NCBI GenBank assembly: GCA_040954595.2
Contig: CM082595.2
Span: forward strand, 6,386,001 to 6,450,000
DNA: 64,000 nt
Source: Balanoglossus misakiensis
Lineage: Eukaryota; Hemichordata
Direction of reading: 5' to 3'
Shown here one piece after another: positions 24,680 to 37,896 of the stretch. A program made the translations under genes and the position numbers. The notes under the pieces are model-generated. The model was not told the origin of the DNA. It ran no database searches and worked only from the letters and a program-made list of their open reading frames with translations. Position 1 is the first letter of the stretch, and each line of letters opens with the position of its first letter.

Positions 24680-25116
24680 TGAGGTTGTGGTGTGGAGGAG
24701 GAGGAGGAAGTTCGGGTATTGGTAATAGTAGGACTGGTGGTTTGAAAATAACCCTACCATGCCATCGATGACCCAAAGATCAGACGTGACATGGCTCAGA
24801 ATGGCATGATCTGCTGCATGGTCACCTTAAAGTAAAAAAAAAAACAGAATTACCCCGGGGGCGTAGTCAACCTTTCCCCCTCATGGGGAAAGATGACTTG
24901 AGTTAATGGCACTTACAGGTACAAATTACGTCGTGGGCACACGAAAGATAACACTTGTAATTGAGATGCCGTGGGAAAACTAACCAGCAGCACTGTAATC
25001 ATACTGGCATTGTTGAGATCAACCGACAGATCCCATATTTCTAAAATGTTTTACGTGAATCTGTTGTCTCTTTTCATTTTATGACTTTCATGTGTGTTTC
25101 ATTTATTTTTTTTCAG
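23958..25116. other. Intergenic sequence with GAT/GGT/GAG triplet tracts
   Basis: Contains a degenerate GAT-GGT-GAG triplet tract at about 24645-24712 and a short hairpin, CTTTCCCCCTCATGGGGAAAG (about 24871-24892). No gene seen. Confidence 0.45.
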
Positions 25117-25215
25117 GCGTATCCTTCAGAACCAGAGCACAACACTTCGCTGGAAAACCAACCCTTGGTACGATTTTAACGAAGTCGGATCAACAAAGAC
25201 ACCCACACAGTTTAT
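25117..25215 (+). other. Exon-like segment of unknown reading frame
   Basis: A pyrimidine-rich acceptor (ATTTATTTTTTTTCAG) at 25101-25116 and a GTAAGTAAG donor at 25216 bracket 99 bases. Two frames are open throughout: one includes LRWKTNPWYDFNEVGSTK, the other FAGKPTLGTILTKSDQ. No upstream signal exon or downstream partner could be assigned. It could be a coding exon, a non-coding RNA exon or a chance pair of splice motifs. Confidence 0.3.
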
Positions 25216-25281
25216 GTAAGTAAGATATGCATTACGTACGCGGGGAGGGATCCAATAAGACATTGCACACAATGTAGTTGT

Positions 25282-25492
25282 TACTGTAAAACACTTTATT
25301 TTCGCGAGCAATAAATTTTTCGCGAAATACGCGAGAGCCAAAATAGCGTGAAAATATAAAGTCGTGTAATTTTTTTTGAAGATACGATGCAGTGAATGAA
25401 ATAAGAGAATGCAAAAATTAATACTCGCTACACAGTGGCCTCTCTCGATATCTCGAAAATTTTAACTCGTGAAAATAAAGTGTTTTACAGTA
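25282..25492. mobile_element. MITE copy 1 with long terminal inverted repeats
   Basis: The element begins TACTGTAAAACACTTTATTT and ends with the complement. Both ends continue through CG-rich TTTTCGCGAG/CTCGTGAAAA motifs, and much of the 211-base body is self-complementary. The TA at each end may be the duplicated target site, which would suit a Tc1/mariner-derived non-autonomous element. A second copy lies at 39481-39693 in opposite orientation. Confidence 0.75.
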
Positions 25493-28400
25493 TTTTGTGC
25501 TACACTGTATACATGTATCATGGTAAACAAGGTGTCGCTACTTTTTGTCACATTCCAATAAGCTTCTTTAATTAATATACATTGATACATTTGAACAATG
25601 CCAATGGTGTGTGTGTAAACAGAAAGTCTAGATAGAAAAATCCTGGAGCGGTTCTGGTATAAGCAGTCCTTTCGAATGAGTAAGACATTCATTCAGACGA
25701 GAAAATCAGCAGTCGGTTGCCTACGAAGAAAACAAAATACAATATCCGTTTCAGATATATTCACAGGTGCGATGAGCAGATTATGCCCGCGTTGTACATT
25801 TCCGAAAAAAAACAGTGGTTTGGGGAAAGTCTGCAGTGCAAAGATACCCCCTTTGAGTTTGAACCGCATTAATATGATGACCGACGCCATGCAAATCCCA
25901 AAAGCTTCCATACGACACCAATATGTCTACTGATCATTTGTTGTACATGTGACAGGCGCGTATTAGGCAGACCACTGCATATACATTCACAATGTGTTGG
26001 GCCTTTGGCCGGATGAAATATACATGATGTATTTTAATCGACGGCTGCATAGGTGGGGCATGGCGACAGTGGTTTGTCCTAACACCATACAATATAATAC
26101 AATACATCAAAGCTACAGTTCATGAGGAAGTGTCCCTACGGCGTGAATTTGTGTAAAATCCAAGTCGCGCTTAAAAGCGCACAATGCTGATATCATGACT
26201 TTTCTCTGCTGCCCACAGCCATTGTTGGTACTTTCCCAAGAAAGTCTTAGTATAAGAGATTGTAATCACCGAATTCTTACATTCAGTGAGTAATCTGCTT
26301 TTTTTTCGGTGGCGCATCACCGGCACAAAAAAAGCCATAGCGCAAATCAATCTCCAAGACAAGAAAGTACAGATAAGCTAATTCGGTGGAGACACCGCTG
26401 GTGGCGCTCTTTCGGGTTGCCAAAGCGAATAACCGCGCTTGATTCTCGCAAGAGGTTTTGAGTTATCTCCTCCACTGCTGGCATTTCTTAACTCAAGATA
26501 TGTTGGTGTGTGTGTGGGCATTGTTCACCACAAGCGAGAAATGCAAGTGACTCTGGTGTGGTTAGATTGTTGTTTAACACCCAGCCTTGTGCACTTTTGC
26601 CTGTCCAGTCTATAAAATTGTAGCAATAACATGGCGCGTTAGTTCCAACGTGCATTTTTTATCTAAAATTGTTATATATTAAATGTTATAGTTTATATTT
26701 GTTAAATGTGCGTACTTGGTATCGGTTCCTCAGCTATATATGTAATATTTTGTGGCTAAATATCGGATATATTGACATATAAACAAATGAATAACATGAG
26801 GCCGTCAATCACAGCCTTATAATTATGCAAATGTTTAACATTCTGTTTACTTTCTCTGAAAACTTAATGCATAAATACCACGGATGACGTATTGACGTTG
26901 TTATCGAAGGCATTGTATGTTTTCTTGGCCTTGCGTGTTTTCAGCAGAACCACGGAAACTAGGAAAGATTAAAGACTAGGTTAGAAAAAAATTAAGGTAG
27001 AGCAAATGATTTAGCCAGACAACGGTGCAAACAACAATGAGAAGCTTCTTCGAAAGTTATGACGCTTACTGAGTTTGCCACTAGTGATGATGGGTGTGTT
27101 GATCTGTCACGAGTAATTTTATGGAACCCTGTAACACTGTTTTCCTCCGTAGAGATCCAACTTTAACACAATGCTCAATGGGTTTGGACCAAACTTGATG
27201 TGAGAGTGTTAAAAGTAGACAGCAACAGCTTATTTTAAATTCCGTTAAGGGTATATCAATATCTTCTTTCTTTTAATCCTCGAAACGTGTTCAAACGTCA
27301 ATGTTGATTGTTGTGAAGTAAAGGTATGCATAACCCTGTATTTTTCTTGTTTCAAGTAGTTTGACCAATCACGTGACAGGTATGTTTCCAGGATGTACTG
27401 AGGATTTGATTATTGGTCAAATATCGATAGTGACATATGGGATTGAAGTTCATGTGATTGCTTTAAGTAAAATTCCATTAGGCCATCCTATAATTTACAT
27501 GTATGCACTATTCTTGAAGCGAAGACAGCTATCCGGCGTAAATCAAAAGCAGTACTATCCCGCTGAAAACTTTAGAGTGATTTTAAGAGTCAGGTTTTAA
27601 CACTTTGTCCGTGCTTCATTTTTGTCGCTTGCGTACAGATTCCCTAGGCAGTAAAACAGAAATGCAATCAAACGAGTGTGATGTGTGTACGGCAGGGTTG
27701 GTCGTGTGCCTTCACAAATCAACGTGGAAGTTAAACTGGGAAATTGTTTTTGGATTGTTTGAAAACAACAAGCGGGCAAACACAACCTCAGTGTGCATGC
27801 CGACATATTTCTTTAGCTTCCAAAATGGTTGACTCCATGTTTGAATTCAGTTAATGATGGTGGCCATATCAAGCAAGGAGTAGGCATCTCATTCCTTTTC
27901 GCTTCCTTCTTATTCTCTCAAGGGCCAATACCACATAACAGACGAGATGAACCACGACCTTTGGTTAAAGGGGCATTTGTTATTCATGGCTGACCCTTTT
28001 ATCACCATATATATCTGTAGAAATACCCACGTCAAGGTATACGGGCCTTCAAGAAGGAATGAGGGGACTCGGAGGCTTCTAAACTTTCACAGAGATGTGT
28101 TTTGCTGCAGTATTTTTTCTCTGGTCACGACATACTATTACAGTAGCATTGTGTAAATTTGATATCATTGGCGAATTACAGGGCATGAACTGTGTTGTCA
28201 GAACAATTTTTTAAAACTATTATTTGCGAGTCGCCGTGAAGAAACGACGGTCTTGTTTGAAATTTCGTATCACCCACCCCTGGGCGTGGCAGGATCTAGC
28301 TCCCAAACATAAGCAAAAGCTTGTAGGGCAAAGATAACTGATCATCACGGGTCGAAAGCAATGATAGCTCAAGCTGTGACTCAGCATTCGAATCGAATTC

Positions 28401-29210
28401 ACGGGCGACCATTTTGGCACGTAAGCTTAACAACTTCCCGTCTTTGTTCACCTCTAAAAGCAGCCTACAACAGCTGATGAAATTCGACTATGATTTCATT
28501 CCTCGCCACAGGATGTGATTAAAACCCCAGGTAGGGAACTGAAGCTTCTCGGCTAAAAAGGTAACGGAACAATTGCACGGCGTTCTGGGTAGGAATCCGT
28601 TTCAACAATTCCAAAACGGGATATGTGATGTCTTCAGGTGGCATGTTAAAATTAGTTTCAAGCGGGGATTTGAAGAAGTTGAGTGCTAATAAAAGTCAGC
28701 AGGGCATTTACCTGTATAATGTGCATTTAATTAACATGACTTTTCTGCGACGCGTTTCAAAGGAGCGTGTAAGGACAGAATCTCCACCACCGGGCGTTCG
28801 GCAAAATTGACCTCGATTACACCTTTGTGTGTTGACGCGCCGCGTCAACAAGAGTGTCAGACTATATGACGCAAACTGGAAGAATCAATGGAAGGATATA
28901 GTTCCATTCACTGAATCAACGCTCTGTATGTATGCATGTATGTGGGCGAGGCTGTGCTTCGTGATATGGTTTTTAGTGCCAGCGATACTAATGGATGTTG
29001 TGAAATATGTGCCCTGAGTCAGATAGAAGTTGTGGGGCAAAAGCTGTTTTCGATAGATAGTGTGGCGCGTGGGTTTCACGAGTGGTAATCTGTATTCTAG
29101 CGATACTCAGTTGAGCTCAGGGTCTTTCTTATTTGGTTTCTACTTTTGCTCTGCTATCAAAATAAGAAATATGTTCGATATGTTATCTCTGCCCAGCCCA
29201 CGTACTTAAA
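25493..29210. other. Intergenic sequence, no supported gene
   Basis: Short open frames only. A perfect 9-1-9 palindrome, GTTGACGCGCCGCGTCAAC, lies at 28831-28849. Confidence 0.45.
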
Positions 29211-29375
29211 AACATACATGCATACATAGATACATACATACATACATACATACATACATACATACCCGGTACATACATACATACATACATACATACATAC
29301 ATACATACATACATACATACATACATACATACATACATACATACATACATACATACATACGGTACATACATACAT
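29211..29375. repeat. (CATA)n microsatellite, interrupted
   Basis: Tetranucleotide array interrupted by CCGGTA near 29265 and CGGTA near 29360. Open frames in it are artefacts of the repeat. Confidence 0.9.
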
Positions 29376-31980
29376 GTTCATTCTTAGAATTATCTTATTT
29401 GAGGGATTTATGAATGAATGGTCATTTTTATAAACAAATAAACGCGGCGCAACAACCCCTTCACTTTAAGTTATTTTGTCATTTGATCTGTAAGTCTGTT
29501 TTCTTCAAAAAGTACAGGCTTTCTTTAGGACTGTTTGCACCAATATCTAGTCACCACTGAACAGTGAAAACAGACGATACCTTCAATGTGTGGGTTTCCT
29601 GTTGTTTACTTGCTGTGTGTTGTCGATGACCAAATTGGTGCTTTGTTATTTGTTGGTTGATAAATATAACCTTCAAAATATAGGTTGCATGTTGTTTGCT
29701 TGTTACATGTTGTCTGTGACCAAGGGGTGATGTAAAATATCACAGTGTTGTCATTCAGTGCCCACAAAATGAAAGTTACACGACGCGACACAAAATTTCA
29801 AAGGCCACATTTCTGCGTGTTTGTACACATGTTACTGTTCTTCAGATCCACCCGCCCCCTATCTATACATTGCAGTTTCAAAAGGAACAATTTATTACAA
29901 TCGTGTACTAGTTCGAATATGCCCCTGACGTCAGAAGGGAGTGTACAGGTATTGTGGAAGGGAGATGTTTTCGAATCATTTATAATAGTATGACGTCAAA
30001 GCTTGTCTTAAAATAACTTAGTTTTGGCTAAGTGTTCACTAAATATCGGTTTTGGAGCTGATTCTCTGAAAGATCAAATATGACCGATTTTTAATCTTAT
30101 CTATTCATGTTAGTCTGATAAAGACCCTATTTACTGCCACTGTACATCCATCATACGAATGTCATGCAAATGTATATTTTGGTTTGTGTTTGGCGTTTCA
30201 CTTGAATTTAGTTATACAGAGATGAGAAGGAAACCAAACAGTGCTAGTATATATCTTGAGTTTTAGGTTTATGATAAACATGCAGCCATCTAAAATATGA
30301 ATGTCGTGACTAAGCATCATAGCACTGACAATACTAGTTTAGGTGTAGTATATAATTCCTCTTTGTTCCATCTGTCATTTGCATTCAGAAATAAATCAAT
30401 TACAACCGAAATCATTGGAATTCGATTCAGCTTCACTTATTTGACTTTTTTGCTTACAAATATAATCACATCTCAAATCTCACCCCAGTACCTTTAATCA
30501 TTTCTATATAGATAAGACGATCTAGGTGTATCATTTACGTTTTATCTATTACGCTGTCGGCAAAGGATTAATATCAATCTGATAAACCTTGTTTTGTTGA
30601 CCCAACGTTCTTAGATCTTATTCTACTCAGAAATAATTCTTTGACGACATTGATGTTCTTGTGTGCATGCGTCTTCCGAAGATGTATAAAAATTAAACAA
30701 TTTATTTGCGATAAAAATGTTCCTTATACTCTACCATCAAATGTACATGTACATGTCCATGTCAGTGTCAATGTGATTGGGAGTGCTGAGTGGTACAAGA
30801 TTAAATTAATTTTAATTTATTACAGATACCGTGAGAATTTGGCATTTTGCTGTAATTCTGATTGTTCGATATTGTGTAACTAAACAAATTTCAAAACATC
30901 AGAGGTTAAATATGTAACAGTTAAATAAAAAAATTAAAAGCATTTCCTGGATATTTGTATTTTTTAAAATCAAAGATATGAAATCTGGGACCCTCTGAAA
31001 CTTGCCAACATTATCGATGTTGATTACTTTCTTAATCACATCCTGTCCAATCTAAATTAAGAAAAAGTAGATCCTGTCAACAATAATTAGGTATTTCTAT
31101 TGCTAGATGCTTTCCGTATTGTCGAAAGTGTGTTGACACTTCGGTTTAGACTGTTTACAATGTGTTGTCTTCGTCAAAGACTAAATTGTCCTGCATTTAA
31201 TTTATTCACTAATGGTGTTTACTGCCAATGTTAAAAAGTATTCGATATCCATAGAGTTAAAATGATCCGGGGAAGTTTTATTAAACAGTTGTACATGTAC
31301 CAGCTTGATATTAGTTCCAAAGGTCTACATTTCCGACCAGCATCACTCAGGCTATTGGCTCAGTGGTTTTTAAAATGTGGGTTAACTTGCGGACAACACA
31401 ACCCTATTGGTATTACTGCCTATAAAGTCACTCTGCAGAGTAGATCACCTTCTGGTCACGTGTGTCTGTCTGTGTTCCTTGACAGCACATTTAAGACCTT
31501 TAATAGTGCAACTGTATGACCAGTGCAGCAGTTGCTTGAAGATTCAGCGTCAATGCCCCATGCTCAGTGGGGCTAATTAGGTATGCATGACATCGACTCC
31601 ATTGCACTTTCGAACAATGTCCTGCCTTTGCATAGTTTATAGTAAATGCGCAGTTATTCGATCAGCACAACAAACCAAAATCGCACACTTCTTTGAAAAA
31701 TCCAAAGTAATTTTGTCGAGCCTGCGGTATGTTTATCTTCCCGGAGCACAGCAAGGCCCTGAGAGATTTAAATCCCACTGTCCACTCACAACAATACATC
31801 TGCCTAATAGAGTTTTGTAATAAGGCTTATCTAAACCAATGATGGTTTTAAGTAACTGAGCAATGAAACTCCAGAAACCAATTTTCGAGTGTAATGTGTG
31901 AAAAGAATGCTGAGGTCCTCTGAGATCATTTTACATTAAATAATAAAATCTACTTATATTACATATCGCTGTGCGTGGAA
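29376..31980. other. Intergenic sequence, no supported gene
   Basis: AT-rich; two perfect CRE palindromes (TGACGTCA) 65 bases apart at 29926 and 29991. A TATAAAG at about 31421 is not followed by a plausible coding start. Confidence 0.45.
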
Positions 31981-31984
31981 ATTG

Positions 31985-32200
31985 AAAGATAGATAGATAC
32001 ATAGATACATGTACATTGTGTATTCGCTTACCCTTATGTTTGAAGATAGATAGATACATAGATACATAGATAGAATAAGATAGATACATAGATAGAATAA
32101 GATAGATACATAGATAGATAGATAATACGATTTAGGAGTTCGTTGCAAGTACTGCTGGCAGAGTGCTCGATGGTGTAAATCCAGAGCTTGCACACCTTAC

Positions 32201-32249
<49 letters not shown>

Positions 32250-32250
32250 T
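31985..32250. repeat. (GATA)n / (GATACATA)n microsatellite pair with duplicated flank
   Basis: Degenerate GATA/CATA tracts at about 31985-32131 and a clean GATA array at about 32201-32250. The same short flank, ACCCTTATGTTTGAA, follows both tracts (near 32030 and 32257), pointing to local duplication. Confidence 0.8.
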
Positions 32251-33847
32251 TGCCTACCCTTATGTTTGAAATATTGTTTTTAAGACAATAATTTTAATGA
32301 GCCTTACTTTTCACTGTATTATTGTATTCCGGATCCAACACGTGTGTTAACAAGCAATATCTACATCCGCACTAATTGCTTCTTCTCTTTAAAAGACTGA
32401 GTGAATACGGTGCAGGATTTAGAAGAGATATAAATGTAGTTACCAACGTGCGTGCGGCAAAGCTGTCGTGTGGGAGTGTTGACTAAAGGAGTTTCAGCGG
32501 CAACAAAAATTTGTCGCTACCTTCAAAGTTGTCAAGTTGTGTTGAAATGGAAAATACCCAAGCAAATAATGTCTCCAGAGAAAGAAAAGTTGTCTGGAAA
32601 GTAAACCTAATTCAGGACGCCAAATCTCTAGCCAATACAATATCATAATGTGAAACATAATGTTTGGCCATTAAATAATTGAAATCTGATGCAAGTGCAG
32701 CTTTCTTGATGTCACCTACCATGATTCTTAGCTTTTGAGTATTAACAATGTAGCCACGTTTTGGTGGTTAAGAGCCTGCGATTTGGGGCTGTTATATGTT
32801 CTCTGTAAAGGTCATATTCATTAGATCGACATCCATATATTTTGGGGGGCTTAGGAAGTTGGGTGACTAATCTACAACAGAAAGCCATACATTTGGTTTC
32901 TGTTTCCTTCTGTATGGAAACACTCACTGTCTTCACATCCGTTGCAGAGACGAAAATACTGCGGCAGTATATGCAGTAATTGTGGCTCGTTGATAGTTAC
33001 CGCCGTTCGCTATATTTCTTCCCGAAGAAAGTAATAGTTTCACATTCAGTAAGAAAGTTTTACGTTTTACATTCAACATCTGTTGTTCTGACATATCTAT
33101 GACGTAAACGTATGCCCCCGCACAAAATACAGTTGTTTTCTTAATGGGTCATCATGGTGATTTTTGCTGTTGTTGTGTTCCCACATCTTATGATCACTGC
33201 TTTCTGCATCTCTAAATGACACGTGAGCGGGACTGTCTTCTCATGTCTTGAAGTTTATGAATGTGTTTACTCTTTAAACAAGATCACTGTTTATGAGATG
33301 GAAAGGGTGCATATGAGATGAATATTACCCAGGGTCGGATTATGTTCGGCCAACCGATATAGTATCCATCCTTCCAAGTCAGAGTGAATGCCAAGAAAGC
33401 AAGATATTCATTTCAGATGTGTATTCCATACTTGCATTGTGAAATGGGAACTATTGTGTATCAAATTTATGAGATCGTGTCGTGGTGTATCAATTTTATG
33501 AGATCATGTGTTGGGTATTGGGTTTTACAGAGATCAATCCACGCAGGCGTTTACTGGGCAAGCCCCGGTGGTTTTAGTTGATGAAAGATCGGTATCAAGC
33601 GAATAGATATAAAGTTACCAGGGTGTAATCTTAATGGCTACATGTACTTTTGCATAGCAATCCTTTTTGGTTGCAACCCGGGGATAAACAAAATTGGAAT
33701 GCCAAAGTTTATTGAAAACTATCTTCTTCATTTCTGATCAATATCACTAATGGAATATGACGAATGAATGCCAAATGGGTGTGAGTTTCGGTTTGACTCG
33801 TTGTTGAGGTTACCGTACGTTGTTTGTCTTTGTTGTTTTCCTCATCG

Positions 33848-33848
33848 T

Positions 33849-33920
<72 letters not shown>

Positions 33921-33965
33921 CGACGACTATAATGAGGACAATGATGACGATGATGATGATGATGC
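33848..33965. repeat. (GAT)n trinucleotide microsatellite
   Basis: About 24 perfect GAT units followed by degenerate GAC/GAT units. Poly-Asp, poly-Met and poly-Ile frames across it are artefacts. Confidence 0.9.
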
Positions 33966-34681
33966 AGGTGATGATAATGTTGATAACCGTCGATGTTGTC
34001 TTCGTCATCATCATCCTCATCGCACTTCCATCTCTCCTAATTTTTAGTTGGCATTGGTTGTATAAGAAAATTAGTGCTGATTTCCCTGGCTTCAGAGATT
34101 GGTAATAAATACTTTGCTCAATATACTTCATGTACTGACTTCATAGATGTCCATCTCTCCAGCCCTGCTTCAAACCATAATGTGCAGTTCCTATGTGGTT
34201 CCACATCTTGTTTATGGTACTTTACTTCCATCTTGCTCATGACTTTTTATACACAGGAGAATCTTCAGTTTAGGTGTGGTCAGTTTTGCCTTGCCTGTAC
34301 AACACTAATTAGTAATACCATCAGTGCCTTCTACATTTGGCTTTCTTTGGAGAGAGTCTGAAAATCATAGATATCTTTTTGACTTTTCTCCGGTAGTAAT
34401 ATCAGAAGCGGTTGGGAAAATTACTGAATAGTTCAGGATTTGGTTATCACTGACCTTACTTCATTTGGTTTTGTTGGCATTGTAGTAATAGCCGTGGTTA
34501 CCATTGTGTGTTTGTCTGACCAGGAAGAATACACCGCGAAGGATTTTCACAAAAGCTCTAAAATTTGAGGATGTTGGAAGAGTTAGTCTTGGGAAGATTA
34601 AAAAGAAGGCAGTGAACACCGAGATAAGTGACCACTTATAAGAAAATATAATATTGGAAAATGTGGAATAATTTGACTCAC

Positions 34682-34759
34682 CGGATTTCTCGTCATCTAG
34701 TAAAATTGTGTCTAATGGTGCCTTTTGGCGTATACCAAGAACAGGCTTTTGTATTGACA
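34682..34759 (-). CDS. Candidate internal coding exon, phase 1 on both sides
   Basis: On the minus strand a pyrimidine tract (TTTTTTTCTTTTCCGGG) and ...ATTCTCAG acceptor end at 34760, and a CCG/GTGAGT donor follows the exon at 34681. The 78 bases are open in only one frame, encoding SIQKPVLGIRQKAPLD then TILLDDEKS. That frame needs one base from the previous exon and leaves one base, so it is a symmetric phase-1 exon. I do not recognise the protein and could not place its neighbouring exons. It lies downstream of the 25-copy peptide gene on the same strand but beyond that gene's stop codon, so it should belong to another gene. Confidence 0.4.
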
Positions 34760-36159
34760 CTGAGAATTGAATTCCCGGAAAAGAAAAAAATGACCTGTCT
34801 TGCTCTTCCTTTATGTTTTTTTCTGCTTTCGAATTGAATGAATTTCGAATGGAACTCCTGATCTGGCTGTTGAGTCACTCAATACTGCAGCTACTCCCGC
34901 CGATTGCTTTCTGCTAGTTGTTATTTCTATGAACATATCCCGCCAAATTTTGTCCCTACTATTTTCAGCAAAGCCTTGGCCTATGACGTAGGAAGCTGCA
35001 TCTGGTTTTTGAAAATATCAAGCTTTTCTTACGTCATTGTTTTAATCTCATGGAGTTCATGATTTCATCATGTCGATGTAGAATAAATGCTTCTTAGCTT
35101 TCTTTGAGCGTGGGAGGGGGGGGGGTGAAATAATTTCTTAAAGTAATGGGTTACAGTCCCAGTAGCGGTATTATTTCTATTTGGCAAGTCATCATCCTAA
35201 TAATCCTCATAATAACTTAAAGATTTAGTCACTCCATCCTGTAGTTTAGGCTCAGTCGTCAAGTCAACCGCTCAGTGACTTATCAATGTATTAATTTTCT
35301 TATAGGTCAAAGGTCAGTAACTGCTATTCCCAAAACCTATTGTGTGTTGTTATATAATCGCGTCCCCGCAACAGTCAACTTCAGCAATTGCTAGTAGGGT
35401 CTTTTTTCACATGTTATTGCGATACTTAAAGGGACAAAGTCTCTCTCTCGCTGCCCTATTTTCATTAATTATGTTTGATACAAGACACCATTTATGTTAT
35501 TCTACATGTGGATATATAGTGACTAAACGTTCGACTACACACAACTTCCATCGCATTTGTATGAAATGAGAGTAAATGGTAGAGGCCTTAATCATTTTGA
35601 AGTATTTACATGCCTTTGATATATTCCTATCATACACATGTAAAAAAGCGGTGCATATTTTTAGTGTATTATCTGTGTATTCTCATTCACCAATACACCT
35701 TTGTGATATGTGTGATAACAAGGCGGCGCTCACCATAAGCTGTGTACAATAACGTGATACAGCCATCGTTTGAAATTAAATATTTCATGATTAAATAATC
35801 TTTTGTGCAGAACTATTGATGACACTTTCCATTTCTTTTTCGACTGGGGTGTGAATTATTTTCATTAAACATATATTATGCTGCAGGCCATTAAAGCATA
35901 ATTCGACGATTTGCTTTCAGGTGAAGAGTTTTTTACATTCACCATGCAGATAATACTCTGGTGTCATTCAATCTGGACCATTTCTAATCAAACATCATTA
36001 CCATGATGTAACGGATTGGCGTAGTTTATTTTTTCCAATTATTTGATGCCACCAACAGTTTTATATCATAGCTCACATGTTTTAGACAACGATACCTTGA
36101 CCCCAGATAAAGATTTCTAGTTGACGCCCGTGCTTTCAATCTGATCAACTGGGTCTAAC

Positions 36160-36304
36160 ATGGGTTTAGAAAGAGACGCAAAAACAATTCCCTCACGAAG
36201 CGTACCGCCCTGGGACTCTAGCGAACACCTCGCGAATTCCACTCTAATCAAGAGGACTCCCGAAATTTTGAACGGTTTGCCGAGAAAAGTCGTGACTGAA
36301 AATA
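36160..36304 (+). CDS. Candidate first or internal coding exon, unknown product
   Basis: From an ATG at 36160 the frame encodes 48 complete codons, including MGLERDAKTIPSRSVPPWD, HLANSTLIKRTPEILN and GLPRKVVTEN, and reaches a GTAAGC donor at 36305. CpG content and codon composition are more protein-like than the surrounding AT-rich sequence. There is no signal peptide. Alternative acceptors (TTTCTAG near 36120 or GGTTTAG near 36169) would make it internal. No partner exon identified. Confidence 0.3.
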
Positions 36305-37398
36305 GTAAGCCTGTTGTATGTTCTTCTATTATCGTTGATTTGAGCTAGCAGGCTCGATAACTTACAATGATTCAGCAACACGTGAAAATTATTATGTGGT
36401 ACAAACTATCTTTGTTTTAAAATTGAAGAAATAAAAAATTTCTGGATAGGAAGACAATTTTTCAAGTCTGCAAGGTACACTTACTACAGACACCAGTACA
36501 ACCATCCACTACGTTAGACATTATTTACGTGGCAAATTTAGTTTTCATACAGTAAATCTGTCAATTGCTTAACCTTCTATGCGTAGATAATTTGATTACT
36601 TTTGACGTCATTTGTACAGTTAACGAAATATGATATTTATTTCATGGCCAGACAACATATCTTTGTGTAAATGCCCATTTTGCATAGTTATCACGGTTAC
36701 GTAGTGTGGTTATTATTATCACTGAGTGTTTTTGACCTAGATGTGGTTTTAAGGTTAATTTTTTCATCTTATGAATCTTTGCCGTGAGACAGTGTATGCA
36801 GAACAAGTTTAGTTTTTAATCCATCATCTGAGGAAGGGGAGTTTATTTAACTTTACATGTGAGTGAGTGTGTGTTTGATGTGTGGGTAGTTGACTTCCAT
36901 TTGTCTAACTATGATATACTATTCATTGGTTGTACGCGCCCCGGGGACAGATTTTCAGAAGAATGTTAGTCCTCCAAACCTTTAAATTATTTGCCATATA
37001 AAAGTGGCCAGAAGTCTTTTTAAAAGCAAAGAAGAAACATGGCTTTCACCATCATAAAAGTCTCTACTGCCTAGCCACGCGAGATCTTGTATGGTCTCAT
37101 AGAGTTCGGAAAATAGTCTATTGATGAGGAAATTTTGGATCCATTCCGAAAAGTTACTGAACTGCTTCTTTCCAAATTTGTTATACCGGTACTAAAAAAA
37201 AAGATAGAGAAATAGAGCGTTCCTTGTATTTTAGCACTGCAGTAAAACTGTAATGTTTTCTTCCCAGATCCCAAATCTACATGTATTCTCAAAATTGTGT
37301 ATTCTTGACTCTCTGAAACAAATAGCGCCATACTTTCCTTAAACAAAATACTCATACACAACCAACAATGCAGTGCTCATGTCAAAATCACACAAAAC

Positions 37399-37404
37399 TT
37401 TATT
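37399..37404 (-). terminator. Candidate polyadenylation signal of the 25-copy peptide gene
   Basis: AATAAA on the minus strand about 490 bases beyond the stop codon at 37897-37899. It is the nearest clear match; not otherwise supported. Confidence 0.35.
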
Positions 37405-37896
37405 TCCGACTAAACGAAATCAAAATGTCAAGCCAGTTATACTTAACGGAAAATTCCCATTCGAAATTCATTAGTCTGTGTATATTCTCGACAAATCAAA
37501 CCAACATCAAGAAATTCTCGTATAATCAGAAATATGTACACCATGTAAAATACTATATTCTGTTACCATTATGCATATATTGAAATCATAACGCCAACAG
37601 AAACACCTCATCAGGCAACAGTGCGCCTGCGCCGACCTTAAGTCTGGCTGTGAGGGTGCATTGGTTCGAACAGGTGCAAGAGTGGTAGTTAACAATTAAC
37701 TTTTATGCTAAGACACTATTTTCACGAATCTATCATCTTTGTTATCGAGATCAATCAATTCTGTGAAGAATTGCTTTTGTTCTGCAAACTTTAATCTATC
37801 CAAGAAAGCCTCTGTGGTAAGAAAATAAAATTTGGGGGTTGTAGTGAAAGGCCATCACGAATATTTCGATACGAAGTGCAATACTTGGGATATGTG

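Noticed and set aside
32931-33030. Minus-strand segment ending YFRLCNGCED before a GTGAGT donor
   Set aside because: The only decent acceptor leaves a 31-base exon with no partner; treated as chance.
37655-37680. GGTTCGAA motif resembling a tRNA B box
   Set aside because: No A box, acceptor stem or cloverleaf could be built around it.
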